This document shows positions 8,421 through 18,719 of a stretch of 33,942 nucleotides of DNA, in pieces. A program made the translations under genes and the position numbers. Position 1 is the stretch's first letter. Each line of letters opens with the position of its first letter. The notes below the pieces were generated by a model that did no database searches, was not told the DNA's origin, and saw nothing but the letters and a program-made list of their open reading frames with translations. Source of the DNA: Alkalinema sp. FACHB-956 (GTDB lineage Bacteria > Cyanobacteriota > Cyanobacteriia > Leptolyngbyales > Leptolyngbyaceae); NCBI RefSeq assembly GCF_014697025.1, contig NZ_JACJRC010000045.1:1-33942 (forward strand). Direction: 5' to 3'.

Positions 8421-8884
8421 AGGACAGAAAACAGGCACAGAGAAAACACCTGTAATTTCACTATCCTTCAAGATAGGAGGCGATCGGGCATTCTAGGAGG
8501 AGATTTGAGGAATCTTAAAAGAAATGCTAAACAATCAGTGACGTTAACAGTTTATGTAACATTTTAGATTCAATTTCTCATCATCATTCTCATTTAGCTA
8601 GTCATCAGATGAGTATGAACCGATGGAGTGTCACACTGAAACCCATCAATATCCCTGACTATTCCCCTAGGGCTCCTAATTTGCCTGGTTTCTTCCCGTC
8701 TACGCAATGTTAAAGGGACTGCCCTGCCTGGACAATCCCCCAAAGGCCCTCACCATGCCCGTGAGGTATTCGCTGATCAAATGCAGTTAAACTACAAGCG
8801 CAGTTAAACTACATGGTTAAACTACAAGCATGGTTAAACTACAAGCATGGTCAAACCACAAGCATGGTCAAACCACAAGCACGG
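8421..8884. other. intergenic region, AT-rich with tandem array at its right end
   Basis: No gene is supportable. A short stem CCTCAC (8748-8753) and GTGAGG (8761-8766) with a 7-nt loop lies 3' of gmk but lacks a T-run. A tandem array fills the right end and runs into the gmk stop codon. Confidence 0.45.
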
Positions 8885-8891
8885 TTAAACC
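8783..8891. repeat. degenerate tandem repeat (17-bp unit, about six copies) overlapping the gmk stop
   Basis: Units of the form TGG-TYAAAC-YACAAGCA follow each other from 8783 onward, first with GCAGTTAAACTACAA, then two copies with TTAAACTACAAGCA, two with TCAAACCACAAGCA, and a last CGGTTAAACC. The last unit contains the TTA at 8885-8887 that is the gmk stop codon on the minus strand, so the array has grown from or into the end of the coding region. Confidence 0.85.
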
Positions 8892-9451
8892 ATAGCAGCG
8901 GTGGCAAATACAGCCTCTTCTAGCCGCACCAAGGTTGAATCGAAATCATCATTGATAATTTGGATATCAAACTCGTTAGCAGCATCAATTTCCGCTTTGG
9001 CCCGTTGCAGGCGTTTCGCGATCGCATCATCGGAATCCTGGCCCCGCCCTCGGATCCGACTTTCCAATTCTTCTAAGGAAGGGGGCAAAATAAAGATGCG
9101 ATAGGCCGAGGGAAAGCTTTTGCGGATTTGGCGAGCCCCTTCTAGCTCAATCTCCAACACAACCCATTCTCCCCGTTGCAGCAACTCTTCCACCGAGGCT
9201 CGGGGCGTACCGTAGCAGTTGCCTGCGAACTCTGCCCATTCCAAAAATTCCCCATGGGCAACCATCCGCTCAAAGTCAGGCCGGGTAATAAATCGATAGT
9301 TCACCCCATCCACTTCTCCAGGCCGGGGCGATCGAGTCGTTGCCGAAAGTGACAATCGTAATGCAGGGTGGCGCGCCAGCAAGGATCGCAGCAATGTCCC
9401 TTTCCCAACGCCACTTGGACCTGTGATGACAATTAATCGACCTACGCCCAT
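8885..9451 (-). CDS. gmk: guanylate kinase
   Basis: The product has 188 residues. It phosphorylates GMP to GDP with ATP, in the cytoplasm, for GTP, RNA and DNA synthesis. The P-loop G11-P-S-G-V-G-K-G-T is complete. The GMP-binding blocks are recognisable ([27 protein letters not shown]), as is the lid region [15 protein letters not shown]. The ATG at 9451 is preferred over an upstream TTG at 9469 because the family starts shortly before the P-loop. The remA gene lies upstream on the same strand, an arrangement also seen in Firmicutes. The gap of about 390 bp and a possible terminator suggest separate transcription. Confidence 0.97.
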   Translation of the reverse strand: MGVGRLIVITGPSGVGKGTLLRSLLARHPALRLSLSATTRSPRPGEVDGVNYRFITRPDFERMVAHGEFLEWAEFAGNCYGTPRASVEELLQRGEWVVLEIELEGARQIRKSFPSAYRIFILPPSLEELESRIRGRGQDSDDAIAKRLQRAKAEIDAANEFDIQIINDDFDSTLVRLEEAVFATAAMV

Positions 9452-9656
9452 GATGCTTCTGTCCAACAAAATCAGAATGGTGAGATGAGAGAACCGTAAG
9501 ATAAAAACCAGAAATTGCTAAAAAGTCACTCAAGGAACCTTTTTAAACGAAAAAACAGCCTGGACATCCTTGGAAGGAAATCCATATTTCTAGTGTAGTT
9601 CCCCATCTTGCTACAGGACAGAACACCCTGGCAAGCAAAAAGATTTTTTATTTCAT

Positions 9657-9702
9657 AAAAAAATAGGCTGGCTCCCCTTCTCCTAAAGAACTGGCTTAGC
9701 CT
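9657..9702 (-). terminator. possible terminator between remA and gmk
   Basis: On the minus strand AGGCT (9698-9702 on the plus strand as AGCCT) pairs with AGCCT (9665-9669 as AGGCT), followed by TATTTTTTT (A-run at 9657-9663 on the plus strand). The stem is short and the loop long, so this is a weak candidate. The remaining intergenic sequence 9452-9845 holds no supportable gene. Confidence 0.35.
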
Positions 9703-9845
9703 AGCCCATCTCCCCCTCCAGGGATCTTTCCACCCAGCTGAACAATTGGGAAAGCACAGGGTCTTCGCTCAACCAATCCCCATCGGCCTCGATCGTCGAT
9801 TTTTACGGAGATCCCCCCCAATCCAATAGTTCCAATCCGATCGTT

Positions 9846-10109
9846 CTAATCATCGTGATTCGATTCCTTCGCAGTGACAAACCGATTGGCTACGGTTTCC
9901 GGTTGAATGGCGGACAAAATGACATGTCCAGAATCCGTAATAATCACAGCACGGGTACGCCGACCATAGGTGGCATCGACCAACTCGCCCCGTTCCCGCG
10001 CATCCGTAATAATCCGTTTGATGGGGGCAGATTCCGGGCTGACGATCGCAATCACCCGATTCGCAGACACAATGTTACCAAAACCAATATTAATTAACTT
10101 AATTTCCAT
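9846..10109 (-). CDS. remA: RemA-like extracellular matrix regulator (DUF370)
   Basis: The product has 87 residues and shows the DUF370 pattern throughout: [14 protein letters not shown] at the start, [15 protein letters not shown], then [33 protein letters not shown]. In Bacillus, RemA is a DNA-binding activator of biofilm matrix genes that assembles into oligomeric rings. Its role in cyanobacteria is not established, although exopolysaccharide genes lie a few kilobases away in this window. Two ATGs in tandem (10112 and 10109) are possible starts; the second matches the family N-terminus. It lies upstream of gmk in the same direction. Confidence 0.93.
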   Translation of the reverse strand: MEIKLINIGFGNIVSANRVIAIVSPESAPIKRIITDARERGELVDATYGRRTRAVIITDSGHVILSAIQPETVANRFVTAKESNHDD

Positions 10110-11055
10110 CATCAAAAACAGTCTTCAAGACCTTGTACAGAGCACACTTGAATTTTCCACGTTTTATCGTAACCGCAAAAATCTAATATGAACAGATCGA
10201 ACCTTACTCTCCTATCTCAATATTTTTATCTCGATCTTTCTCTCATAATGAGTGATCCAGAGATCTTTTGGCTTTTTAGTTGACAGTAATACAATTTGAT
10301 TCTTTCGCATCAGTGCTGTTTCAGGTTTTTCGCAGGTGAAAGAGCCAAAATCGAGGATTTTTATTAATCCAGAGGTCTCAATCTAGATATTTCAAGCATT
10401 CACCTCTACTTACTCCAGTTCTTTGCCTCAATGGCAGATCAAATAAGCCTCCCCTCCCTTCAAATCTTGGCATTGAGCCAGGGTAGACGTAGGACCTTCG
10501 GCCCTCACCCCCCTTGCCCCTCCTGACGGACACCCTACTCTGAACAAGCCCACATTGATGGCGATCGAGAACGGTCTGCCACCGATGCAGGCAGCAGCGC
10601 AAGGTTGAACCCTGGAAGTCCTACCCCATAAAATTGTTTAAAGGAGTTTAAAAATTGTGCAAAAAGTGAGAAGTTTCTCTAAATTTTGAGCCCCGTAAAC
10701 AGTTGACGAAACCACACAGTTCAGGCGCACAAAATTAGTGAGTGCAAGTGGTAGGTTCTCATTTCTATTCACTATTCCACTTAACTCTAAAACATTGCTC
10801 CATACAATGCATGGCATTGATGAATGCGATCAAAATGTGATCAAAAGTTCAGTTAACAGAGGAGTTAGAAATTTATATCAATACAAATAGAGAATTAGAT
10901 AAACATAGATAAATAATATAAAACCTTCATAAGGGCAGATTTTTTCCGATTTATTCACTATTTTCAGCTATCCCACTGTTGAAACCAGACTTCTTCCATC
11001 GCCTTGAGGCATTCCTACATTCCCCTTGGACAACCTGTTTCGTCTACACTCTGTC

Positions 11056-11091
11056 TGGGAGTCAACAGCGAACTGGGAGTCAACAGCGAAC
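11056..11091. repeat. 18-bp perfect tandem duplication
   Basis: TGGGAGTCAACAGCGAAC occurs twice head to tail with no mismatch. Confidence 0.9.
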
Positions 11092-11099
11092 CCTATTCT

Positions 11100-11147
11100 A
11101 GTCAAACCCACAGTCAAACCCACAGTTAAACCCAAGGTTAAACCCAC
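11100..11147. repeat. 12-bp tandem repeat, four copies
   Basis: The unit AGTCAAACCCAC occurs twice exactly and twice with changes (AGTTAAACCCAA, GGTTAAACCCAC). Confidence 0.9.
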
Positions 11148-11197
11148 TCTAGGCTAACTGGGTTTGCTGACAGGTTCAGGGTCTGACTCAACTCTGA

Positions 11198-11241
11198 ACT
11201 TAGGTCTGACTTAGGTCTGACTTAGGTCTCACTTAGGTCTG
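11198..11241. repeat. 11-bp tandem repeat, four copies
   Basis: The unit ACTTAGGTCTG is repeated four times, one copy with a final C in place of G. Confidence 0.92.
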
Positions 11242-11272
11242 ACCCAGATCTGAGACCCAATGAATCCATGAT

Positions 11273-11308
11273 ATAACTCTCTTCCTGGAGATAACTCTCT
11301 TCCTGTCC
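11273..11308. repeat. 18-bp tandem duplication just upstream of rqcH
   Basis: ATAACTCTCTTCCTGGAG is followed by ATAACTCTCTTCCTGTCC, with 15 of 18 bases identical. It ends 40 bp before the rqcH start, in its leader or promoter. Confidence 0.85.
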
Positions 11309-11348
11309 TCTCTAGCCCCATTCCCTATTACCCTAGGCAAATCGAACT

Positions 11349-13118
11349 GTGCAGCCCGTTGATTTCACCACTTTGATGGCGATTTGCCATGAGCTAAGGC
11401 AAACTTGGCTCCCCGCCCGTCTAGAACAAGTTTACCAACGCGATCGCTATACTCTTTCTCTGGCACTGCGCACATTACAGGGCCGGAGCTGGCTCACGAT
11501 TTCCTGGCATCCCCAAGCTGCACGGCTTCACATTGGCGATCCACCTCCCCGTCAACCCGATACGTTTACTTTTAGTCAACAGCTTTGGCATCAATTGGGG
11601 GGGTTGGCACTGGTAGCGATCGATCTGGTTGCCCCCTTCGAGCGGGTTCTCGTCCTCCAGTTTGCCAAGCGTCCTGGGGATCCAATTCTGTGGCAGGTGT
11701 ACGTGGAAATCATGGGGCAGTACAGCAATGTGATTTTGGTCAACCAAGCCCAGGAAATTGTGACTGCCGCTTACCAAGTGAGCGATCGTCAATCTCGAAT
11801 TCGATCGATCCAAACGGGGGATCCCTACGAACTCCCGCCCAGACCCACCAGTGCCGTTCCCACCCTGGAAGATCCCTACGATCGTTGGCAAGACCGCATT
11901 CAGTTGATCCCAGGGCCACTGGGAAAAACCTTACTGAAAACCTATCGCGGCCTCAGTTCTACCTTGGTGGCGGAGTTAGTCACCCATGCTGACCTCGATC
12001 CCACGATCGGCACGGATCAACTCCAAACCAGCGATTGGGAGCGATTATTTCAGGCTTGGCAAACCTGGCTGCATACCTTGGCAGATTGCACCTTTTCCCC
12101 CCACCTTACGGCGCAGGGTTACTCGGTGCTGGGCTGGAACCAACCGGAGGTTGCCCACCCAGGCGACTGGGCCAGTTTAACCGCTCAAGAAATTCTGCAA
12201 CGCTACTATACCGATCGCCTCAACGAACAAACCTTTCGGCAACTTCAGCACCAATTGCAGCAGCGACTGGCCAATCTTCTGAGTAAGCTATGCCTTAAAC
12301 GGGATGGCTTTCTCGATCGCCTCCAAGCCAGCGATCGATCGGATGAACTGCGGCAACAGGCTGATCTTCTAATGGCACATTTGCATTTGGGCGAACCCGG
12401 CATGAGCCAGATCGAACTCCCAGATTTTGAAACTGGACAACCGATTCGAGTTTCTCTCAGTCCGGAAAAAAATCTGGTACAAAACGCCCAAAGCTTATAT
12501 AAGCAGTACCAAAAACTGACCCGGGCCCGAGCGGCGATCGATCCCCTATTAGCCAACGTGCAGTCAGAAATCCATTATCTCGAACAGGTAGACACGGCTC
12601 TGCGCCAGTTGGAAACCTACACCACGATCGCCGATCTAGATACCCTCGAAGAAATTCGGGAAGAACTGATCCAGCAAGGCTACCTGGAGGATCCCACCTA
12701 TCGCCGGGAATCCCAGGGGCAAGATCGGGCCAGCGAACCCCACCATTACCCCACTCCCGCCGGGTTTGAACTTCTGATTGGCCGCAACAATCGCCAAAAT
12801 GACCAACTCACCTTTCGGACTGCGGGCGACTATGACCTCTGGTTCCACACCCAGGAAATCCCCGGCAGCCATGTACTACTGCGGATACCGCCAGGTAGCG
12901 TTCCCGACGAAGCCGATCTCCAATTCGCCGCTGACCTGGCCGCCTATTACAGCCAAGCCCGCCAAAGTGAACAGGTTCCCGTGATCTACACCCAGCCTAA
13001 GCATGTTTACAAACCCAAGGGAGCCAAGCCAGGAACGGTGATTTATAAACAGGAACAAATTCTTTGGGGCAATCCCCAACGGGGGTTATCCTGGCTTCGT
13101 GAAGAGAAAAAGATTTAG
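11349..13118 (+). CDS. rqcH: NFACT family protein, Rqc2/RqcH homologue (ribosome quality control)
   Basis: This 589-residue protein is the normal size for bacterial RqcH (FbpA/NFACT). Residues 1-230 form the NFACT-N region, opening with M-Q-P-V-D-F-T-T-L-M. A helix-hairpin and coiled-coil middle runs to about residue 440, including long Gln/Leu-rich helices. The NFACT-R RNA-binding domain is near the C-terminus, with G-F-E-L-L-I-G-R-N-N-R-Q-N-D, D-L-W-F-H-T-Q-E-I-P-G-S-H-V, and H-V-Y-K-P-K-G-A-K-P-G-T-V. RqcH binds stalled 50S-peptidyl-tRNA complexes and adds C-terminal alanine tails that mark nascent chains for degradation. The start is a GTG at 11349 with no strong ribosome binding site, chosen because it matches the family N-terminus. 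It is a single gene divergent from remA. Confidence 0.93.
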   Translation: MQPVDFTTLMAICHELRQTWLPARLEQVYQRDRYTLSLALRTLQGRSWLTISWHPQAARLHIGDPPPRQPDTFTFSQQLWHQLGGLALVAIDLVAPFERVLVLQFAKRPGDPILWQVYVEIMGQYSNVILVNQAQEIVTAAYQVSDRQSRIRSIQTGDPYELPPRPTSAVPTLEDPYDRWQDRIQLIPGPLGKTLLKTYRGLSSTLVAELVTHADLDPTIGTDQLQTSDWERLFQAWQTWLHTLADCTFSPHLTAQGYSVLGWNQPEVAHPGDWASLTAQEILQRYYTDRLNEQTFRQLQHQLQQRLANLLSKLCLKRDGFLDRLQASDRSDELRQQADLLMAHLHLGEPGMSQIELPDFETGQPIRVSLSPEKNLVQNAQSLYKQYQKLTRARAAIDPLLANVQSEIHYLEQVDTALRQLETYTTIADLDTLEEIREELIQQGYLEDPTYRRESQGQDRASEPHHYPTPAGFELLIGRNNRQNDQLTFRTAGDYDLWFHTQEIPGSHVLLRIPPGSVPDEADLQFAADLAAYYSQARQSEQVPVIYTQPKHVYKPKGAKPGTVIYKQEQILWGNPQRGLSWLREEKKI

Positions 13119-13218
13119 CTGCAAACGGATCCCAAGCATAACGATCCCAGTCACAGCGGTCGATCGTAAAATTTCGAAAGCATGTGAATTTTCGCAACGA
13201 ATTTTTCGTATTTTCTGT

Positions 13219-13224
13219 TACAAT
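13219..13224 (+). promoter_or_regulatory. putative -10 box of the small RNA candidate
   Basis: TACAAT preceded by TGT resembles a sigma-70 -10 box. No convincing -35 box is at 17 bp. Transcription would start near 13230. Confidence 0.4.
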
Positions 13225-13229
13225 CCTCA

Positions 13230-13383
13230 GTCAATAGGGATAAATACTCTAAAGAACCTTCTGCACGCTTGGGAACGCGCAGAATTGAGGTTCCTTCGAT
13301 GTGAGACGACAACAGAAAACCGTAATCAGGTTTACTTCAATTTAGTTGACCAGCTTCTAGGGAGAGGCTGGTCGATTTATTTT
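13230..13383 (+). ncRNA. candidate structured small RNA, about 155 nt
   Basis: Between rqcH and the glycosyltransferase gene there is a short stretch with a -10-like box, successive stem-loops and a strong terminator. Stem 1 is GAACCT (13254-13259) with AGGTTC (13288-13293), containing an inner stem TCTGC (13260-13264) with GCAGA (13279-13283). Stem 2 is AAACC (13317-13321) with GGTTT (13329-13333). The third is the terminator hairpin at 13348-13373. The stretch has no convincing coding frame. The 5' and 3' ends do not pair, which argues against 6S RNA, and I do not recognise a known cyanobacterial Yfr family. It could instead be the 3' untranslated region of rqcH. Confidence 0.4.
13348..13383 (+). 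terminator. rho-independent terminator
   Basis: GACCAGCT (13348-13355) pairs with GGCTGGTC (13366-13373), 8 bp with one G-T pair, followed by GATTTATTTT. It ends the small RNA candidate and/or rqcH. Confidence 0.85.
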
Positions 13384-13542
13384 AGAGCCGCGCAAGACCA
13401 CACAATCTTTATGCAGCCTAACCGCTTTGTGTAGCCTAGCCGCTATGCTAAATCGATGTCCGTGGGTCGATCGAGCCCCTCAGGAAAGCGCTCGGAAAGA
13501 CGATCGCCCGATTCCTCGCTAGCCTTTTGAAATCGTTCCTTT

Positions 13543-14703
13543 ATGCCAAGTTACGCCCTTGTCCATGAGTGGTTGACCCCCAAAGCCACTGGCGGATCCG
13601 AACTCGTCGTCCAGGAAATTTTGCAACATATCGATGCAGACCTCTACGCCCTGATTGACTTTGAGTCCCGCAATCCTAAGAGCTATCTCTATCGCCGCCA
13701 GATCGGCCACACATTTCTGCAACGGTTTCCCTTCGCAGAGCAAGGCGTACAGAAATACTTACCCTTGCTGCCCTTGGCGATCGAGCAGTTGGATTTGGGC
13801 CACTATGACATTATTTTGTCGTCCTCCCATGCCGTAGCCAAAGGCGTATTGACCAAAGCCCACCAAATGCATGTGTGTTACTGCCATGCCCCTATGCGTT
13901 ATGCCTGGGATTTGACCTTTGATTATCTCAGCAGCAGTCGATCGGGGCGGGGGTTACCCGGCATCCTGACCCGCTATTTACTGCACCAACTGCGCCAATG
14001 GGATGTTCTTTCGGCCAACCGAGTAGATTATTTTGTCGCCAATTCAAAAACGACAGCGCGACGGATTTGGCGGTGCTATCGGCGGGAGGCAGAGGTGATT
14101 TATCCCCCCGTCGCCGTCGATCGCTTTCCTCTCGTGACTGAAAAACAAGACTTTTATCTCACGGTTTCCCGATTGGTGAGTTACAAGAAGGTCGATTTGA
14201 TTGTCGAAGCCTTTAATCAACTGGGTTTACCGTTAGTGGTAATTGGTGATGGGCCAGACTTACCTAAAATCCGCCAACGTGCCAAAGCCAATATTCAACT
14301 GCTTGGCTGGCAATCCAATGCGGTGGTTGAACGCTACATGGCCCAAGCCAAAGCCTTTGTGTATGCGGCCTACGAGGATTTTGGCATCGCCCCGGTGGAA
14401 GCCCAAGCCTCTGGCACGCCTGTGATTGCCTATGCCGCCGGGGGCACCGGAGAAAGCGTGAAGGATGTTCGCCAGTGGGGATCCCAGGGTACAGGGATGC
14501 TCTTTCCCCAGCAGTCGATCGCCAGCTTACAGGAAACGATCCAAGCCTTTGAACGTCATTACCAACAACTGCAACCAGAGGTGATCCATCAGCACGCCCT
14601 GGGATTTCAGCCCACGGTCTTTCGCGATCGGTACTTGGAATTCCTCGATCGCAGCTACGCCCAGTTCCAAACCCAGCATCAATTCGATCGTCCCGACCTA
14701 TGA
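13543..14703 (+). CDS. glycosyltransferase family 4 protein (exopolysaccharide/O-antigen type)
   Basis: This 386-residue protein is a GT-B fold retaining glycosyltransferase. The N-terminal acceptor domain opens with Y-A-L-V-H-E-W-L-T-P-K-A-T-G-G-S-E. The C-terminal donor domain has L-T-V-S-R-L-V-S-Y-K-K, V-V-I-G-D-G-P and the E-x7-E motif of GT4 (E278-D-F-G-I-A-P-V-E286) followed by A-Q-A-S-G-T-P-V. It should add a sugar from a nucleotide donor to a lipid-linked glycan at the inner face of the membrane. A mannosyl- or fucosyltransferase role would fit the downstream gmd and fcl, but the donor cannot be read from sequence. The ATG has no clear ribosome binding site. It begins the exopolysaccharide block. 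Confidence 0.92.
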   Translation: MPSYALVHEWLTPKATGGSELVVQEILQHIDADLYALIDFESRNPKSYLYRRQIGHTFLQRFPFAEQGVQKYLPLLPLAIEQLDLGHYDIILSSSHAVAKGVLTKAHQMHVCYCHAPMRYAWDLTFDYLSSSRSGRGLPGILTRYLLHQLRQWDVLSANRVDYFVANSKTTARRIWRCYRREAEVIYPPVAVDRFPLVTEKQDFYLTVSRLVSYKKVDLIVEAFNQLGLPLVVIGDGPDLPKIRQRAKANIQLLGWQSNAVVERYMAQAKAFVYAAYEDFGIAPVEAQASGTPVIAYAAGGTGESVKDVRQWGSQGTGMLFPQQSIASLQETIQAFERHYQQLQPEVIHQHALGFQPTVFRDRYLEFLDRSYAQFQTQHQFDRPDL

Positions 14704-14881
14704 CAGGCAAGAGACTGTCCAAAAATTTGATCTTATTTAAGCCAAGTGGGGACGATCGCTTTATGATCGGAACTACATTTCTTCGAAAAAGTGAAAGCTT
14801 TTTTCGCAAAAATTTACAGTTTTTACGGAATCAAACCCACTTTTGTCGAAAAATCAGTGTGTGGTGTGGAGTATGCATAAT

Positions 14882-15589
14882 ATGACTGCCGATAGCCAAG
14901 TTGCTGCGGGCCAGGTCATTCGAAGTCGGTCAAAGTCTCGCCGGGGCAAACCGCCGCTTTGGACTTTACTGGATCGAGCGATCGTCAAACGCCTTTTTGA
15001 TATTGTTTTTTCTTTCTCTGTCCTCATTCTTTTCTCTCCGGTCTACCTGCTTTTGGCCCTACTGGTTGCCCTCAGTTCCGATGGGCCTGTGTTCTACATC
15101 CAAGAGCGCGTCGGTAAGCAGGGTCGGCACTTCGGCTGCATTAAATTCCGCACCATGGTTAATCACGCCGATCGGCTACTGGTGGAAATGTTGGCCAGTT
15201 CACCCCACCTACAACAAGAATTTGAGGACAATTTCAAGCTGAAACACGATCCGCGCATTACCTGGATCGGTCATTTTCTGCGGATCACCAGTTTGGATGA
15301 GTTCCCTCAGTTTTGGAACGTCCTGATGGGCGATATGAGCGTCGTTGGCCCACGCCCTTTGGTACCGGAAGAACTGCACCGCTACGGCGATGCGATCGAG
15401 CAAGTGCTTTCGATTCGACCCGGTATTACGGGCCTATGGCAGGTTTCTGGACGCAACGACATTCCCTATCCCCAACGAGTTCGCATGGATGCCTACTATG
15501 TGAACCATCGCCGATTCTGGTTAGATCTTTGGCTGATTGTCAAAACGGTGCGCGTTGTTCTTTTTCCCAAAAATAACGGTGCCTACTAG
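14882..15589 (+). CDS. polyprenyl-phosphate sugar-1-phosphate transferase (bacterial sugar transferase family)
   Basis: From the ATG at 14882 the product has 235 residues. It has one membrane segment (about 38-64, I-V-F-S-F-S-V-L-I-L-F-S-P-V-Y-L) after K-R-L-F-D, then the cytoplasmic catalytic domain with all family blocks: G-P-V-F-Y-I-Q-E-R-V-G (68-78), K-F-R-T-M (88-92), the D-E-x-P-Q block at S-L-D-E-F-P-Q-F-W-N-V-L, G-D-M-S-V-V-G-P-R-P and R-P-G-I-T-G-L-W-Q-V-S-G-R (179-191). It transfers a hexose-1-phosphate to undecaprenyl phosphate and so starts repeat-unit assembly. GGAG at 14868-14871 suits 14882; a TTG at 14843 and an ATG at 14873 are less likely. A near-perfect hairpin (14784-14806) sits in the 178-bp gap after the glycosyltransferase gene. 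Confidence 0.93.
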   Translation: MTADSQVAAGQVIRSRSKSRRGKPPLWTLLDRAIVKRLFDIVFSFSVLILFSPVYLLLALLVALSSDGPVFYIQERVGKQGRHFGCIKFRTMVNHADRLLVEMLASSPHLQQEFEDNFKLKHDPRITWIGHFLRITSLDEFPQFWNVLMGDMSVVGPRPLVPEELHRYGDAIEQVLSIRPGITGLWQVSGRNDIPYPQRVRMDAYYVNHRRFWLDLWLIVKTVRVVLFPKNNGAY

Positions 15590-15595
15590 ACATTT

Positions 15596-15615
15596 ACTGG
15601 TTCTTTACCAGTTTT
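15596..15615 (+). terminator. short terminator after the sugar transferase gene
   Basis: ACTGGT (15596-15601) pairs with ACCAGT (15607-15612) around a 5-nt loop and is followed by TTTT. It begins only 7 bases after the stop codon, so it could separate the first two exopolysaccharide genes from gmd. Confidence 0.5.
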
Positions 15616-16227
15616 CCACTGGGGGTTGACTAGGTTGTTACTGGGCCGTAACTCAGTAGAAAACCTCAATTTTGTCCCAGTCCACCCCCATCTTCGATAA
15701 AATCTGCATCAGGCATCTGGCGGAACTTTAAGGAGTCTTCGTACACACTTTGGCCGGACTTTATACGATCTTTCCTCAATTCAAGCTAGGCTATTGGCAC
15801 CTTCTTGAGATCAAAGAGTGAATGATGCATGACTTGAGGAATCTAGGACGCTGAAGCCCTGTTTGCAGCAATCTGTTTTCAGCAATACAGCGTAGAAAGA
15901 TCACTGTGAGTCGTTCCAATCACTCCGAATTGAGGGATTAATAAATTCATAAATTTCAATCTCGGACGATCGCTGATTAACGTTCTCATCCGTTCTAATC
16001 AGGGTTTTGCCTAAAAAGTTTGATTTTTATACGGATCCTTCATCTGGCTAGATGAGTTAACTAGAGACCAGACTTGGACTGGGATTAATCGATGGAGTTG
16101 ATCCAATCGGATTGATTCGAACTGTGGCAATTAGACTTTTGTCCTTCCACCAGATTCATCCCAACGCTAGTCTGTAATGATTTGTAAGTGTTTTGTATTG
16201 TGATTCGTAGGGAAGGAAAGAACTAGC
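15616..16227. other. intergenic region upstream of gmd
   Basis: No gene is supportable in these roughly 610 bp. The sequence is AT-leaning with no clear repeats. It must carry the gmd promoter, which I cannot place with confidence. A good ribosome binding site (GGAAGGA) lies just before the gmd ATG. Confidence 0.45.
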
Positions 16228-17298
16228 ATGACGCAACGTAAGCGGGCATTGATTACAGGGATTACCGGGCAAGATGGTTCCTATTTAAGCGAACTCTTGC
16301 TGGAGCAGGGCTACGAAGTGCACGGGATTATCCGTCGTACCTCCACCTTCAACACCGATCGGATCGACCACATCTACGAAGATCCGCACGCAGAAGGAGC
16401 ACGCCTGTTCCTGCACTACGGTGACCTGACCGATGGCACCATGCTGGGTCGCATCATCGAAGAAGTCCAACCCCACGAGATTTACAACCTGGGTGCCCAG
16501 TCCCACGTTCGGGTCAGCTTTGACTCTCCGGAATACACTGCTGACAGCGTAGGCATGGGGGCTCTGCGCCTATTGGAAGCCGTACGGGACTACCAGCAAC
16601 GCACTGGCAATGAAGTGCGTTATTACCAAGCCGGTTCTTCCGAAATGTACGGCAAAGTGCTGGAAGTGCCCCAGAGCGAACTAACCCCCTTCTATCCCCG
16701 CAGCCCCTATGCCTGCGCCAAGGTTTTTGCCCACTGGCAAACCGTCAATTACCGTGAGTCCTACAATCTATTTGCCTGCAACGGGATTCTGTTTAACCAT
16801 GAATCTCCCCGTCGAGGCGAAACCTTTGTGACCCGCAAAATTACCCGTGCAGTCGCTCGCATTGCAGCTGGGAAACAAAAGAAACTGTTCATGGGTAACC
16901 TGGATTCCAAGCGGGACTGGGGTTACGCTAAGGACTACGTGCGGGCTATGTGGCTGATGTTGCAGCAATCCGAACCCGATGATTACGTTGTAGCGACGGG
17001 TGAAACCCACTCGGTCAAAGAATTCCTCGATCTAGCCTTTAGTCGAGTCAACCTAGACTGGCAGCAGTATGTAGAATTTGATCCTCGCTATCTGCGCCCA
17101 GCAGAAGTGGATCTGTTGATTGGCACCCCTGCGAAGGCGAAGGAAAAGCTGGGTTGGGAACCCTCCGTTACCTTCGAAGAATTGGTCAATCTCATGGTGG
17201 ATGCGGATCTGCGGGCCGTCGGTATTGACGCCCCCGCTGGCCCAGTGAATTCCGAGAATGCGATCGTGCGGGAAAACGTAGCCGCGATGTCTTTCTAA
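16228..17298 (+). CDS. gmd: GDP-mannose 4,6-dehydratase
   Basis: The product has 356 residues, the normal length. It converts GDP-D-mannose to GDP-4-keto-6-deoxy-D-mannose, the first step to GDP-L-fucose and related deoxysugars, using bound NADP. The extended short-chain dehydrogenase features are complete: G11-I-T-G-Q-D-G17, the [11 protein letters not shown] block, the catalytic S-S-E in G-S-S-E-M-Y-G (136-142), and Y161-x-x-x-K165. [15 protein letters not shown] follows. It is followed by fcl, the next enzyme, on the same strand, but a terminator and a repeat array lie between, so the two are probably transcribed separately. Confidence 0.97.
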   Translation: MTQRKRALITGITGQDGSYLSELLLEQGYEVHGIIRRTSTFNTDRIDHIYEDPHAEGARLFLHYGDLTDGTMLGRIIEEVQPHEIYNLGAQSHVRVSFDSPEYTADSVGMGALRLLEAVRDYQQRTGNEVRYYQAGSSEMYGKVLEVPQSELTPFYPRSPYACAKVFAHWQTVNYRESYNLFACNGILFNHESPRRGETFVTRKITRAVARIAAGKQKKLFMGNLDSKRDWGYAKDYVRAMWLMLQQSEPDDYVVATGETHSVKEFLDLAFSRVNLDWQQYVEFDPRYLRPAEVDLLIGTPAKAKEKLGWEPSVTFEELVNLMVDADLRAVGIDAPAGPVNSENAIVRENVAAMSF

Positions 17299-17362
17299 AT
17301 GCATCACTCTGAGATGCGTTGGTTTAAGCGATTTCTCCTGATGAGATAGCGGATTTTGGAAT

Positions 17363-17405
17363 AGGGACTGAGAGCATCTCAATAAGCTTTCTCAGTCCTT
17401 ATTTG
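17363..17405 (+). terminator. terminator after gmd
   Basis: GGACTGAGA (17365-17373) pairs perfectly with TCTCAGTCC (17390-17398), extendable outward to 11 pairs with a G-T, followed by TTATTTG. The loop is 16 nt. Confidence 0.75.
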
Positions 17406-17460
17406 TAAGTTCTTAACTGATACGTTCTTAACTTGTAAGTTCTTAGTTGCAAGATCTTGA

Positions 17461-18561
<1,101 letters not shown>

Positions 18562-18614
18562 GTCCTGAAATTCTCTACAGGATAGAAGCAATTTCTGTTG
18601 ATTCCGTATCTTCA

Positions 18615-18645
18615 AGGGAGCTCATCATTAGCTCCCTATTTTTAT
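18615..18645 (+). terminator. terminator after fcl
   Basis: A perfect 8-bp stem, AGGGAGCT (18615-18622) and AGCTCCCT (18630-18637), with a 7-nt loop is followed by ATTTTTATC. Confidence 0.88.
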
Positions 18646-18719
18646 CATCAGCACAATTTTGCGGCCAAGTTGGCGAGATAGGATGGATATCAAATCAATT
18701 TGTGATTGCGACACGTAAC

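Larger units (their letters stand above)
10110..11348. other. long intergenic region between divergent remA and rqcH
   Basis: This stretch of about 1.2 kb has no gene I can support. The left half is AT-rich and should contain the remA promoter. A patch near 10495-10545 (CCTTCGGCCCTCACCCCCC and following) resembles the G/C-tract dispersed repeats common between cyanobacterial genes. The right part (11056-11308) is a cluster of four different short tandem arrays, listed separately, ending about 40 bp before the rqcH start. Confidence 0.5.

Noticed and set aside
10378-10602. 74-codon minus-strand frame
   Set aside because: Basic, repeat-like composition, overlapping a G/C-tract patch typical of dispersed repeats; no ribosome binding site or family.
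13099-13434. 111-codon plus-strand frame after rqcH
   Set aside because: It overlaps the end of rqcH and crosses the small RNA hairpins and terminator; the composition is not protein-like.
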